From Mycolicibacterium phlei (GTDB taxonomy: Bacteria > Actinomycetota > Actinomycetes > Mycobacteriales > Mycobacteriaceae), in the NCBI RefSeq assembly GCF_001583415.1, contig NZ_CP014475.1:62001-126000 (forward strand): 64,000 bases of DNA, written 5' to 3'. Positions 16,875 through 24,184 of this stretch are shown here, in pieces. A program made the position numbers and the translations under genes. The notes beneath the pieces are model-generated. The model ran no database searches and was not told the DNA's origin. It saw only the letters and a program-made list of their open reading frames with translations. The stretch's first letter is position 1. Every line of letters begins with the position of its first letter.

Positions 16875-17990
16875 ATGACAGAGATCCAGACGAATGCCGA
16901 CGTCGGCGGGCAGAGGCCGACGATCGGGGTGGTGCGCGAGTCCGGCGCCGACGAACGCCGCGTCGCGCTGGTACCGAAGGCGGCCGCCTCGCTGGTGAAG
17001 AGCGGGCTGCCCGTGGTGGTCGAGTCCGGCGCCGGGGTGCGGGCGCTGCTGCCCGACGAGCTCTACGTCGAGGCCGGCGCCACGATCGGCGACGCCTGGG
17101 CCGCCGACGTGATCCTCAAGGTGGCGCCGCCCACCGACGAGGAGGTCGCCCGGCTGCGTGAGGGCCAGACACTGATCGGCTTCCTGGCGCCCCGCAACGC
17201 CGACAACCAGATCGCCGCGCTGAAGGCCAAGGGTGTGCAGGCCTTCGCGGTCGAGGCGATCCCGCGGATCTCCCGCGCCCAGGTGATGGATGCGCTGTCG
17301 TCGCAGGCCAACGTCGCCGGCTACAAGGCCGTGCTGCTGGCCGCCTGGGAGTCGACGCGGTTCTTCCCGATGCTGACCACCGCCGCGGGCACGGTGAAAC
17401 CCGCGACCGTGCTGGTCCTCGGCGTCGGCGTGGCCGGCCTGCAGGCGCTGGCGACCGCCAAGCGTCTGGGTGCCCGCACCACCGGGTACGACGTGCGTCC
17501 CGAGGTGGCCGACCAGGTGCGCTCGGTCGGCGCGCAGTGGCTCGACCTCGGCATCGAGGCGGCCGGCGAGGGCGGCTACGCCCGCGAACTGTCCGAGGCG
17601 GAACGCGCCGAGCAGCAGAAGCGGCTCGAGGAGGCGATCACCGGCTTCGACGTCGTGATCACCACCGCGCTGGTGCCCGGACGGCCCGCACCGCGGCTGG
17701 TGACCGCCGCCGCCGTGCAGGGCATGAAACCCGGCAGCGTCGTCGTCGACCTGGCCGGCGAGACCGGCGGCAACTGCGAGCTGACCGAACCCGGTCGCAC
17801 CGTCATCAAGCACGGGGTGACGATCTCGGCGCCGCTGAACCTGGCGGCCACCATGCCCGAACACGCCAGCGAGCTGTACTCCAAGAACCTGACCTCGCTG
17901 CTGGACCTGTTGATCAAGGACGGCGTGCTCGCCCCCGACTTCGACGACGAGATCGTGGCGGCCTCCTGCGTCACCCGAGGAGAGAACTGA
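16875..17990 (+). CDS. pntAA: Proton-translocating NAD(P)+ transhydrogenase, subunit alpha part 1
   Basis: This 371-residue protein is the soluble NAD(H)-binding domain I. The N-terminal GVVRESGADERRVALVPKAA and the Rossmann GVGVAGLQALATAKRLGA (about residue 177) are diagnostic, with the RPEVADQVRSVGAQWLD loop after it. Together with PntAB and PntB it exchanges hydride between NADH and NADP+ using the proton gradient, supplying NADPH. The three-gene split layout matches Rv0155-Rv0157. Its TGA shares a base with the ATG of pntAB. Confidence 0.95.
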   Translation: MTEIQTNADVGGQRPTIGVVRESGADERRVALVPKAAASLVKSGLPVVVESGAGVRALLPDELYVEAGATIGDAWAADVILKVAPPTDEEVARLREGQTLIGFLAPRNADNQIAALKAKGVQAFAVEAIPRISRAQVMDALSSQANVAGYKAVLLAAWESTRFFPMLTTAAGTVKPATVLVLGVGVAGLQALATAKRLGARTTGYDVRPEVADQVRSVGAQWLDLGIEAAGEGGYARELSEAERAEQQKRLEEAITGFDVVITTALVPGRPAPRLVTAAAVQGMKPGSVVVDLAGETGGNCELTEPGRTVIKHGVTISAPLNLAATMPEHASELYSKNLTSLLDLLIKDGVLAPDFDDEIVAASCVTRGEN

Positions 17991-18316
17991 TGTACGACCA
18001 GTTACTGGCCAACCTCGCGATCCTGGTGCTCGCCGGGTTCGTCGGGTTCGCGGTGATCTCCAAGGTGCCCAACACCTTGCACACACCGCTGATGTCGGGC
18101 ACCAACGCCATCCACGGCATCGTCGTGCTGGGCGCGCTGATCGTGCTCGGCGACCTGCCCGCCGACGCGCACTGGGGTGTGCGCGCCATCGCGTTCGTCG
18201 CGCTGGTGTTCGGCACGCTCAACGTGATCGGCGGCTTCCTGGTCACCGACCGCATGCTGGGCATGTTCAAGACCCGCAAGCCCGAGGCGAAATCCGTTGA
18301 GGTGGGCGACAAGTGA
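17990..18316 (+). CDS. pntAB: Proton-translocating NAD(P)+ transhydrogenase, subunit alpha part 2
   Basis: A 108-residue membrane subunit with three or four transmembrane helices and the family motif VPNTLHTPLMSGTNAIHGI, part of the proton channel formed with PntB. ATG 17990 overlaps the pntAA stop by one base (TGATG), and its own stop overlaps the pntB GTG by 4 bases, so the three are translationally coupled. Confidence 0.93.
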   Translation: MYDQLLANLAILVLAGFVGFAVISKVPNTLHTPLMSGTNAIHGIVVLGALIVLGDLPADAHWGVRAIAFVALVFGTLNVIGGFLVTDRMLGMFKTRKPEAKSVEVGDK

Positions 18317-19746
18317 ACCATCTCGTCACCGTCCTCTACATCGTCTCGTTCGCACTGTTCATCTTCGGTCTGTCCGGTCTGACCGGGCCGAAGACCGCGG
18401 TGCGCGGCAACTGGATCGCCGCCACCGGTATGGCGCTCGCCGTCGTCGCCACCCTGATCAAGGTGCGCGACACCGCGTCGATCAACTGGATCCTGATCGC
18501 CGTCGGCCTGGCGCTCGGCGTGATTCTCGGTGTGCCACCGGCGAAGAAGACCAAGATGACCGCGATGCCGCAGCTGGTCGCGCTGTTCAACGGCGTCGGC
18601 GGCGGCACCGTCGCGCTGATCGCGTGGGCGGAGTTCATCGAGACCGGTGGCTTCGCGCACTTCACCGAGGACCAGCATCCGACGGTCGCGCTGGTGGCCG
18701 GTTCGCTGTTCGCCGCGATCATCGGCTCGGTGTCGTTCTGGGGTTCGCTGGTGGCGTTCCTCAAGCTGCAGGAGTCCATCCCGAAGAACGTCGAGAAGCG
18801 ACTTGTCGCCTCCGCCAAGCTGTTCCAGGCCGCCAACATCGTGCTGCTGCTCGGCGCGACCGCCGCGGCGATCTACATCGGGGTCAACGCGGGCACCGGC
18901 AGCCCCGCCTGGACCATCCTGGTGGTGCTCGGCCTGGCCGGTCTGATGGGCCTGTTCGTGGTGTTCCCGATCGGCGGCGCCGACATGCCGGTGGTCATCT
19001 CGCTGCTCAACGCGCTGACCGGGTTGTCCGCCGCGGCAGCGGGTCTGGCGCTGAACAACACCGCGATGATCGTCGCGGGCATGATCGTCGGCGCCTCGGG
19101 TTCGATCCTGACCAACCTGATGGCCGTCGCCATGAACCGGTCCATCCCGGCAATCGTGTTCGGCTCGTTCGGCGGCGGCGCCGCCGCGGCCGCCGGCCCG
19201 GGCGGCACCCAGGGCACCGTCAAGGCCACCTCGGCCGCCGACGCCGCGATCCAGATGGCCTACGCCAACCAGGTCATCGTCGTCCCCGGCTACGGGCTGG
19301 CCGTCGCGCAGGCGCAGCACACCGTCAAGGAGATGGCCGACATCCTGGAGAGCAAGGGCGTGGAGGTCAAGTACGCCATCCACCCGGTGGCCGGCCGCAT
19401 GCCCGGCCACATGAACGTGCTGCTGGCCGAGGCCGACGTCGAGTACGACGCCATGAAGGAGATGGACGAGATCAACGGCGAGTTCGCCCGGACCGACGTC
19501 ACCCTCGTCATCGGCGCCAACGACGTCACCAACCCGGCGGCGCGCAACGACCCGAGTTCGCCGATCCACGGCATGCCGATCCTCAACGTCGACGAGTCAC
19601 GTTCGGTCATCGTGCTCAAGCGGTCGATGAACGCCGGCTACGCGGGCATCGAGAACCCCCTGTTCTTCCTGGACCAGACCTCGATGCTGTTCGGCGACGC
19701 CAAGAAGTCGGTCAGCGAGGTCATCGAGGAGCTCAAGGCGCTGTAA
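18313..19746 (+). CDS. pntB: Proton-translocating NAD(P)+ transhydrogenase, subunit beta
   Basis: A 477-residue protein: an N-terminal channel domain with about nine membrane helices (residues 1-270) followed by the NADP(H)-binding domain III, with VIVVPGYGLAVAQAQHTVKEM (shown in part), the GRMPGHMNVLLAEA segment and VTLVIGANDVTNPAA. These are the standard dIII nucleotide loops. The GTG start overlaps the pntAB stop. A perfect 18-base palindrome follows the stop. Confidence 0.95.
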   Translation: MNHLVTVLYIVSFALFIFGLSGLTGPKTAVRGNWIAATGMALAVVATLIKVRDTASINWILIAVGLALGVILGVPPAKKTKMTAMPQLVALFNGVGGGTVALIAWAEFIETGGFAHFTEDQHPTVALVAGSLFAAIIGSVSFWGSLVAFLKLQESIPKNVEKRLVASAKLFQAANIVLLLGATAAAIYIGVNAGTGSPAWTILVVLGLAGLMGLFVVFPIGGADMPVVISLLNALTGLSAAAAGLALNNTAMIVAGMIVGASGSILTNLMAVAMNRSIPAIVFGSFGGGAAAAAGPGGTQGTVKATSAADAAIQMAYANQVIVVPGYGLAVAQAQHTVKEMADILESKGVEVKYAIHPVAGRMPGHMNVLLAEADVEYDAMKEMDEINGEFARTDVTLVIGANDVTNPAARNDPSSPIHGMPILNVDESRSVIVLKRSMNAGYAGIENPLFFLDQTSMLFGDAKKSVSEVIEELKAL

Positions 19747-19749
19747 CGG

Positions 19750-19767
19750 CTACCGGCTAGCCGGTAG
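19750..19767. terminator. 18-base perfect palindrome after pntB
   Basis: CTACCGGCTAGCCGGTAG is its own reverse complement and begins 3 bases after the pntB stop. It may be a short terminator hairpin or a protein site for the next gene. There is no U-tract. Confidence 0.45.
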
Positions 19768-19845
19768 GCCGGCGCTGGTGCCAGCGGCATTGGCCCGTCG
19801 TCGCCGCCGCGGTGAGATCGAAGCATCACCACTGAGGAGGCGACG

Positions 19846-20292
19846 ATGGGTTTCAAGGGTCTGGCCGGTGCGGCCGCGACGATGGTCACCGCCGGGGTGC
19901 TGGGATTTGCGGCCCCGGCGGTGGCTGAGGACGGGACGTGCGCCGACGTCGACGTCGTGTTCGCCCGCGGCACCAACGAGCCCGCCGGGCTGGGCCGCGA
20001 GGGCGAGGCGTTCGTCGACGCGTTGCGCGCCGACCTGCCCGGCACGACGGTGTCGGCGTACGCGGTCAACTACCCCGCCTCGTTCGACTTCCTCAAGGCC
20101 ACCGACGGCGCCACCGACGCCAGCGGCCACCTGCAGGCCGTCGCCGCGGCCTGCCCCGACACCCGCTTCGTGCTCGGCGGCTACTCGCAGGGCGCCGCGG
20201 TGATCGACATCCTCGCCGCCGCCCCGGGCCCGGTGCTCGACTTCACCGCCCCGCTGCCACCCGCCCTCGCCGACCGGGTCGCCGCCGGCTGA
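19846..20292 (+). CDS. Truncated cutinase-like secreted protein
   Basis: The 148-residue product has a signal peptide (cleavage near APAVA, residue 25), the cutinase start CADVDVVFARGTNEPAGLG and the nucleophile elbow GGYSQGAAVID. Mycobacterial cutinase-like proteins normally run to about 200-230 residues and carry the catalytic Asp and His in the last third. Here a stop follows ADRVAAG, in the region where full-length members continue with the strand leading to those residues. Nothing cutinase-like follows in other frames. It is probably inactive or a decaying gene. GAGGAGGCG precedes the ATG. Confidence 0.75.
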   Translation: MGFKGLAGAAATMVTAGVLGFAAPAVAEDGTCADVDVVFARGTNEPAGLGREGEAFVDALRADLPGTTVSAYAVNYPASFDFLKATDGATDASGHLQAVAAACPDTRFVLGGYSQGAAVIDILAAAPGPVLDFTAPLPPALADRVAAG

Positions 20293-20415
20293 ACTCGGCG
20301 CAGCCGGTCACCGCCACCTGAGCGCGCCCGCACAAGGTTCGCGCGTCGCGCAGGGTTTTGCTCACCGTGAGCGCAGATGTTTACCAGCGTGTCAACGGCC
20401 GGTAGCAATACCCGG

Positions 20416-20454
20416 GTGAGCTTGACACTGCCTGCCTGCTGCTGCCGTCGCTGA
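20416..20454 (+). CDS. Polycysteine leader ORF: probable cysteine-responsive attenuator
   Basis: The 12-codon ORF starts at GTG and reads MSLTLPACCCRR (first residue from GTG), with three consecutive TGC codons at 20437-20445. A -10-like TAGCAAT ends 7 or fewer bases upstream, and no Shine-Dalgarno sequence is present, as expected for a leaderless short ORF. Published work on mycobacteria describes polycysteine leaderless ORFs that attenuate sulfur-assimilation operons when cysteine is plentiful. The permease start is 40 bases downstream. The Cys codons overlap a possible hairpin (GCTGCT paired with AGCAGC). The transporter behind it therefore probably imports a sulfur source. Confidence 0.75.
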   Translation: MSLTLPACCCRR

Positions 20455-20494
20455 GCAGCGCAATTCCCCAGCAGTCAGTGAGAGAAAGCCGTCC

Positions 20495-21355
20495 ATGTCC
20501 GTATTCGTTGACATCACGCCCGATGAGCATGCCGTCGCGGCGCCCGAGGTCTCGCCCGCACGGGCGTGGCGGGGGCGGCTGACCCGGCTCGCGCTGCCGC
20601 TGCTGTCGGTGCTGGTCTTCCTGGCGGCCTGGCAGCTCGCCGCCGCCAGCGGGATCTGGAACAAGACGTTCGTGCCGTACCCGAGCGCGGTGTGGCAGGC
20701 GTTCATCGACATCTCCACCACCCACGACGGCGTCCGCGGCTACGCGGGCTACCTGCTGTGGGAGCACCTCTACATGACGCTGCGCCGGGTGTTCGCCGGT
20801 GTGCTCATCGGCGTCACCGTCGGCGTGCTGCTGGGCCTGGTGATGGGCTCGATCAGCTGGGTGCGCAGTGTGCTGGAACCCTGGCTGACCTTCCTGCGGG
20901 CGTTGCCGCCGCTGGCCTACTTCTTCCTGCTGGTGATCTGGCTGGGCATCGACGAGGCCCCCAAGATCACGCTGCTGGCGCTGGCCGCACTGCCGCCCGC
21001 CGCGGTCGCCACCACCACCGCCGTCGTCGCGGCCCCGGTGGGCCTGCAGGAGGCCGCCCGCGCGCTGGGCGCCACCCGCGCGCAGGTGCTGCGCGACGTC
21101 GTGGTGCCGTCCGCCCTGCCCGAGACGTTCACCGGCATCCGGCTGGCCGTCGGCATGGCGTACTCCTCGGTGGTGGCCGCCGAGCTGTTCAACGGCATCC
21201 CCGGCGTGGGCGGCCTGGTCAAAGACGCGAGCAACTACAACAACACCCCCGTCGTGCTGGTCGGCATCTTCGCCATCGGGTTCTCCGGTCTGGTGATCGA
21301 CGGTCTGCTTCGCGCCCTGGAGAGGCGTGCAGTTCCCTGGAGAGGAAAGATATGA
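20495..21355 (+). CDS. ABC transporter permease, sulfonate/taurine/nitrate type
   Basis: A 286-residue permease with about six membrane helices and the cytoplasmic EAA loop EAARALGATRAQVLRDVVVPSALP (contacting the ATPase). The N-terminal soluble extension and the segment KDASNYNNTPVV are typical of SsuC/TauC. GAGAGAAAG lies before the ATG. The polycysteine ORF upstream supports alkanesulfonate or taurine import over nitrate or thiamine precursors. It overlaps the binding-protein gene by 4 bases. Confidence 0.88.
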   Translation: MSVFVDITPDEHAVAAPEVSPARAWRGRLTRLALPLLSVLVFLAAWQLAAASGIWNKTFVPYPSAVWQAFIDISTTHDGVRGYAGYLLWEHLYMTLRRVFAGVLIGVTVGVLLGLVMGSISWVRSVLEPWLTFLRALPPLAYFFLLVIWLGIDEAPKITLLALAALPPAAVATTTAVVAAPVGLQEAARALGATRAQVLRDVVVPSALPETFTGIRLAVGMAYSSVVAAELFNGIPGVGGLVKDASNYNNTPVVLVGIFAIGFSGLVIDGLLRALERRAVPWRGKI

Positions 21356-22389
21356 AATTCAAATCGCTGGTTGCCGCCGTCGCCGCGAGCGCGCTCGCCG
21401 TGGCGGGACTTTCGGCGTGCTCGGTGGACAAGTCGGAGCAGTCCGCCGACAAACCGACGATTCGCATCGCCTACCAGGCGCTGATCAGTGGCGACCTGAT
21501 CGTCAAGAACAACACGTGGCTCGAAGAGGCGCTGCCGGACTACAACATCAAGTGGACGAAGTTCGACTCCGGCGCCGACGTCAACACCGCGTTCATCGCC
21601 GACGAGCTCGACTTCGGCACGCTGGGCTCCAGCCCCGTGGCGCGCGGTCTGTCCGAGCCGCTGAACATCCCGTACAAGGTCGCGTTCGTGCTCGGCGTCG
21701 CCGGTGAGAACGAGGCCCTGGTGGCCCGCGACGGCACCGGCATCAACACCGTCGCCGACCTGAAGGGCAAGCGCATCGCGACCCCGTTCGCGTCGACCGC
21801 GCACTACAGCCTGCTGGCCGCGCTCGAGCAGGCCGGCCTGACCCCCAACGACGTCCAGCTGATCGACCTGCAGCCGCAGGCCATCCTGGCCGGCTGGGAG
21901 CGCGGCGACATCGACGCCGCCTACTCGTGGCTGCCCACCCTCGACGAGCTGCGCAAGACCGGCAAGGACCTGATCTCCAGCCGCCAGCTCGCCGAGGCCG
22001 GTAAGCCGACCATGGACCTGGCCACGGTGTCCGACGCGTTCGCCGAGGCGCACCCCGACGTCGTCGACGTGTGGCGCAAGCAGGAGGCCCGCGCGCTGGA
22101 CGTGATCCACAACGATCCGGAGGCCGCCGCCAAGGCCATCGCCGCCGAGATCGGCCTGACCCCCGAGGAGGTCGCCGGCCAGATCAAGCAGACCGTGTTC
22201 CTGACCCCCGCCGAGGAGGCCTCCGCGGAGTGGCTCGGGACCGACGGTAAGCCGGGCAACATCGCGGTGAACCTGCAGAGCGCGTCGCAGTTCCTGGCCG
22301 ACCAGAACCAGATTCCGGAGGCCGCGCCGCTGAAGGTGTTCCAGGATGCGATCTACACCAAGGGACTGCCGGGTGCCCTCACCGAGTGA
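21352..22389 (+). CDS. Substrate-binding lipoprotein of the sulfonate-type ABC transporter
   Basis: This 345-residue protein has a lipoprotein signal peptide ending in LSAC with acylated Cys23, followed by a TauA/SsuA-like periplasmic binding fold: RIAYQALISGDLIVKN, the GTLGSSPVARG ligand loop, and IATPFASTAHYSL. The mature protein should be anchored to the outer face of the plasma membrane and deliver its ligand to the permease. Its end overlaps the ATPase gene. Confidence 0.88.
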   Translation: MKFKSLVAAVAASALAVAGLSACSVDKSEQSADKPTIRIAYQALISGDLIVKNNTWLEEALPDYNIKWTKFDSGADVNTAFIADELDFGTLGSSPVARGLSEPLNIPYKVAFVLGVAGENEALVARDGTGINTVADLKGKRIATPFASTAHYSLLAALEQAGLTPNDVQLIDLQPQAILAGWERGDIDAAYSWLPTLDELRKTGKDLISSRQLAEAGKPTMDLATVSDAFAEAHPDVVDVWRKQEARALDVIHNDPEAAAKAIAAEIGLTPEEVAGQIKQTVFLTPAEEASAEWLGTDGKPGNIAVNLQSASQFLADQNQIPEAAPLKVFQDAIYTKGLPGALTE

Positions 22390-23146
22390 CTCGGACGGGA
22401 CCCTGCGCATCAACAGCGTCGAGCACCGCTACGGCGATGTGACGGCGCTGGGTCCCGTCGACCTCGAGGTGGAGCCGGGCGCGTTCCTCGTGCTGGTGGG
22501 CGCGTCCGGCTGCGGCAAGAGCACGCTGCTGCGGCTGATCGCCGGCTTCGAGACCCCCACCTCGGGGGAGGTGAAGGTCGCCGGTCAGGCGCCGACGCCC
22601 GGCGTCACCGCGGGCGTGGTGTTCCAGCAGCCGCGGCTGTTCCCGTGGCGCACGGTCGGCGGCAACGTCGAGCTGGCGCTCAAGTACGCCGGGGTGCCGC
22701 GGGAGCGGCGCGCCGACCGCCGCGACGAGCTGCTGGCCCGCGTCGGTCTGGAGGGCACTGCCAAGCGCAAGATCTGGGAGATCAGCGGCGGGCAGCAGCA
22801 GCGGGTGGCGATCGCGCGGGCGCTGGCCGCCGAGACCCCGCTGTTCCTGCTCGACGAGCCGTTCGCGGCGCTGGACGCGCTCACCCGCGAGCTGCTGCAG
22901 GAGGACGTCCGGCAGGTCAGTGCGGAGACCGGGCGTACGACGGTGTTCGTCACGCACAGCGCCGACGAGGCCGCGTTTCTCGGGTCGCGGATCGTGGTGC
23001 TGACCCGGCGGCCGGGCAAGGTGGCACTCGACATCCCGGTCGATCTGCCGCGCACCGGCGTCGACGCCGACGAGCTGCGCCGCTCCCCGGAGTACGCGCA
23101 GCTGCGGGCGGAGGTGGGCCGCGCGGTCAAGGCCGCAGCCGCCTGA
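22373..23146 (+). CDS. ATPase of the sulfonate-type ABC transporter
   Basis: A 257-residue ATPase with Walker A GASGCGKST (about residues 43-51), Q-loop VVFQQPRLFPW, signature ISGGQQQRVAIARAL, Walker B LFLLDEPFAALD and the switch histidine in VTHSADEA. The LFPW segment is typical of SsuB/TauB. GTG 22373 is preferred because it leaves the usual short N-terminus; it overlaps the binding-protein gene by 17 bases. A long terminator-like repeat follows the stop. Confidence 0.88.
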   Translation: MPSPSDSDGTLRINSVEHRYGDVTALGPVDLEVEPGAFLVLVGASGCGKSTLLRLIAGFETPTSGEVKVAGQAPTPGVTAGVVFQQPRLFPWRTVGGNVELALKYAGVPRERRADRRDELLARVGLEGTAKRKIWEISGGQQQRVAIARALAAETPLFLLDEPFAALDALTRELLQEDVRQVSAETGRTTVFVTHSADEAAFLGSRIVVLTRRPGKVALDIPVDLPRTGVDADELRRSPEYAQLRAEVGRAVKAAAA

Positions 23147-23159
23147 TACCCCCTGAAAA

Positions 23160-23223
23160 CCGCGAACAGACACAGAATCGCGCGCCGAGCAGCTCGGGCG
23201 CGCGATTCTGTGTCTGTTCGCGG
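23160..23223. terminator. 27-base perfect inverted repeat between convergent genes
   Basis: Arms 23160-23186 and 23197-23223 are perfectly complementary over 27 bases around a 10-base loop. It separates the ATPase gene from a convergent 36-codon gene and can terminate transcription from both sides. The outer arm, CCGCGAACAGACA, matches the repeat at 14696 at nearly every position. Confidence 0.7.
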
Positions 23224-23231
23224 TCTACGGG

Positions 23232-23342
23232 TTAGACCGGCGGATACGCCGGGGGCGGGTACACCCCGCGCAGAATCCAGGCGAACCAGTTGACGCCGTA
23301 CTCCAGCTCGTCGCTGGCGTCATAATCCGGATTCGGATCCAT
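23232..23342 (-). CDS. Conserved-type small protein of 36 residues (Rv0157A-like position)
   Basis: ATG 23342 is preceded by GAGAGGTGG and encodes MDPNPDYDASDELEYG..., an acidic N-terminus, then the aromatic/hydrophobic VNWFAWILRGVY and a proline-rich end (PPPAYPPV). It occupies the place between the transhydrogenase region and the TetR gene where M. tuberculosis carries the small gene Rv0157A. The clear ribosome-binding site, convergent terminator and coherent composition support a real gene. The function is unknown; the hydrophobic stretch may touch a membrane. Confidence 0.55.
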   Translation of the reverse strand: MDPNPDYDASDELEYGVNWFAWILRGVYPPPAYPPV

Positions 23343-23421
23343 GTGGTCCACCTCTCACGTGCGGCAGTGATGGATCGGAGTTTAGCCCCCGGAGTCGGGC
23401 CGGCGACAGCCCCAACAACTA

Positions 23422-23437
23422 AACTGGCCAACCAGTT
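23422..23437. promoter_or_regulatory. Inverted-repeat operator related to the 3326 palindrome
   Basis: AACTGG and CCAGTT flank CCAA. The embedded GCCAACCAGTTGATT (from 23427) matches GCCAACCGGTTGGTT (from 3329) at 13 of 15 positions. It lies about 50 bases before the TetR start and between that gene and the divergent 36-codon gene. A TAAACT hexamer overlaps it at 23420. Confidence 0.5.
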
Positions 23438-23468
23438 GATTGACGCCCGCCCGCGCCCGGGCCCTGCC

Positions 23469-23474
23469 TATAGT
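23469..23474 (+). promoter_or_regulatory. -10 element for the TetR gene at 23484
   Basis: TATAGT fits the consensus closely and ends 9 bases before the ATG, so the leader would be two or three bases at most. No -35 at the expected distance. Confidence 0.45.
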
Positions 23475-23483
23475 GAGTTCGCC

Positions 23484-24164
23484 ATGCCGCCTTCAGAACC
23501 CTCGTCGGACACCCGAAGCAACGGGCAGTCACGTCGCGAGGAGCTGCTGGCCGTCGCGACCAAGCTGTTCGCCGCGCGCGGGTACCACGGCACCCGGATG
23601 GACGACGTGGCCGACGCGGTCGGGCTGAACAAGGCGACGGTCTACCACTACTACGCCAGCAAGTCGCTGATCCTCTACGACATCTACAAGCAGGCCGCCG
23701 ACTTCACCGTCGACGCGCTGCACGACGACCCGTCGGCGTCGGCGCGCGAGACCATCTACCACTTCACCCACCGGCTGCTGGAGGGCATCGCCAACGACAT
23801 CGAGCGCGCCGCGGTGTACTTCCAGGAGGGCCCCTACATCACAGAGTGGTTCACCGAGGAGCAGGTGGCCTACATCCGGGAACGCGAGGCCCAGGTCTAC
23901 GAGCACGTGCGCGACGTGATCGACCGCGGCATCGCCAGCGGCGAGTTCTACGAGTGCGACTCACACGTGCTCGCCCTCGGCTACATCGGCATGACGCTGG
24001 GCGCCTACCGCTGGCTGCGCCCGCACGGCAGGCGCACCGCCCAGGAGATCGCCGTCGAGTTCTCCACCGCGCTGCTGCGCGGCCTGATCCGCGACGAGCA
24101 GGTCCGCCTCGAGTCGCCGCTGGGCGTGAACGTCACCAAGTCCGACCCCGCCACGGCGGGCTGA
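23484..24164 (+). CDS. TetR-family regulator (Rv0158-like)
   Basis: A 226-residue TetR protein. The helix-turn-helix is at about residues 18-65 (LFAARGYHGTRMDDVADAVG, then KATVYHYYASKSLI). The C-terminal domain contains YFQEGPYITEWFTEEQV and resembles regulators of fatty-acid or steroid metabolism. It follows the transhydrogenase region as Rv0158 does. It lies 20 bases before a fadE gene, probably its co-transcribed target, and behind an inverted repeat that it or a paralogue may bind. Confidence 0.88.
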   Translation: MPPSEPSSDTRSNGQSRREELLAVATKLFAARGYHGTRMDDVADAVGLNKATVYHYYASKSLILYDIYKQAADFTVDALHDDPSASARETIYHFTHRLLEGIANDIERAAVYFQEGPYITEWFTEEQVAYIREREAQVYEHVRDVIDRGIASGEFYECDSHVLALGYIGMTLGAYRWLRPHGRRTAQEIAVEFSTALLRGLIRDEQVRLESPLGVNVTKSDPATAG

Positions 24165-24184
24165 GCGGCGGGCAAGATGGGGGC

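Noticed and set aside
20293..20321. Frameshift rescue of the truncated cutinase
   Set aside because: Reading the other two frames past the stop gives no cutinase-like sequence, so a simple single-base shift does not restore the gene.
23422..23437. The operator compared with the KstR consensus TnnAACnnGTTnnA
   Set aside because: AACnnGTT matches, but the flanking T and A are replaced by G and T at both sites, so assignment to KstR is not justified.
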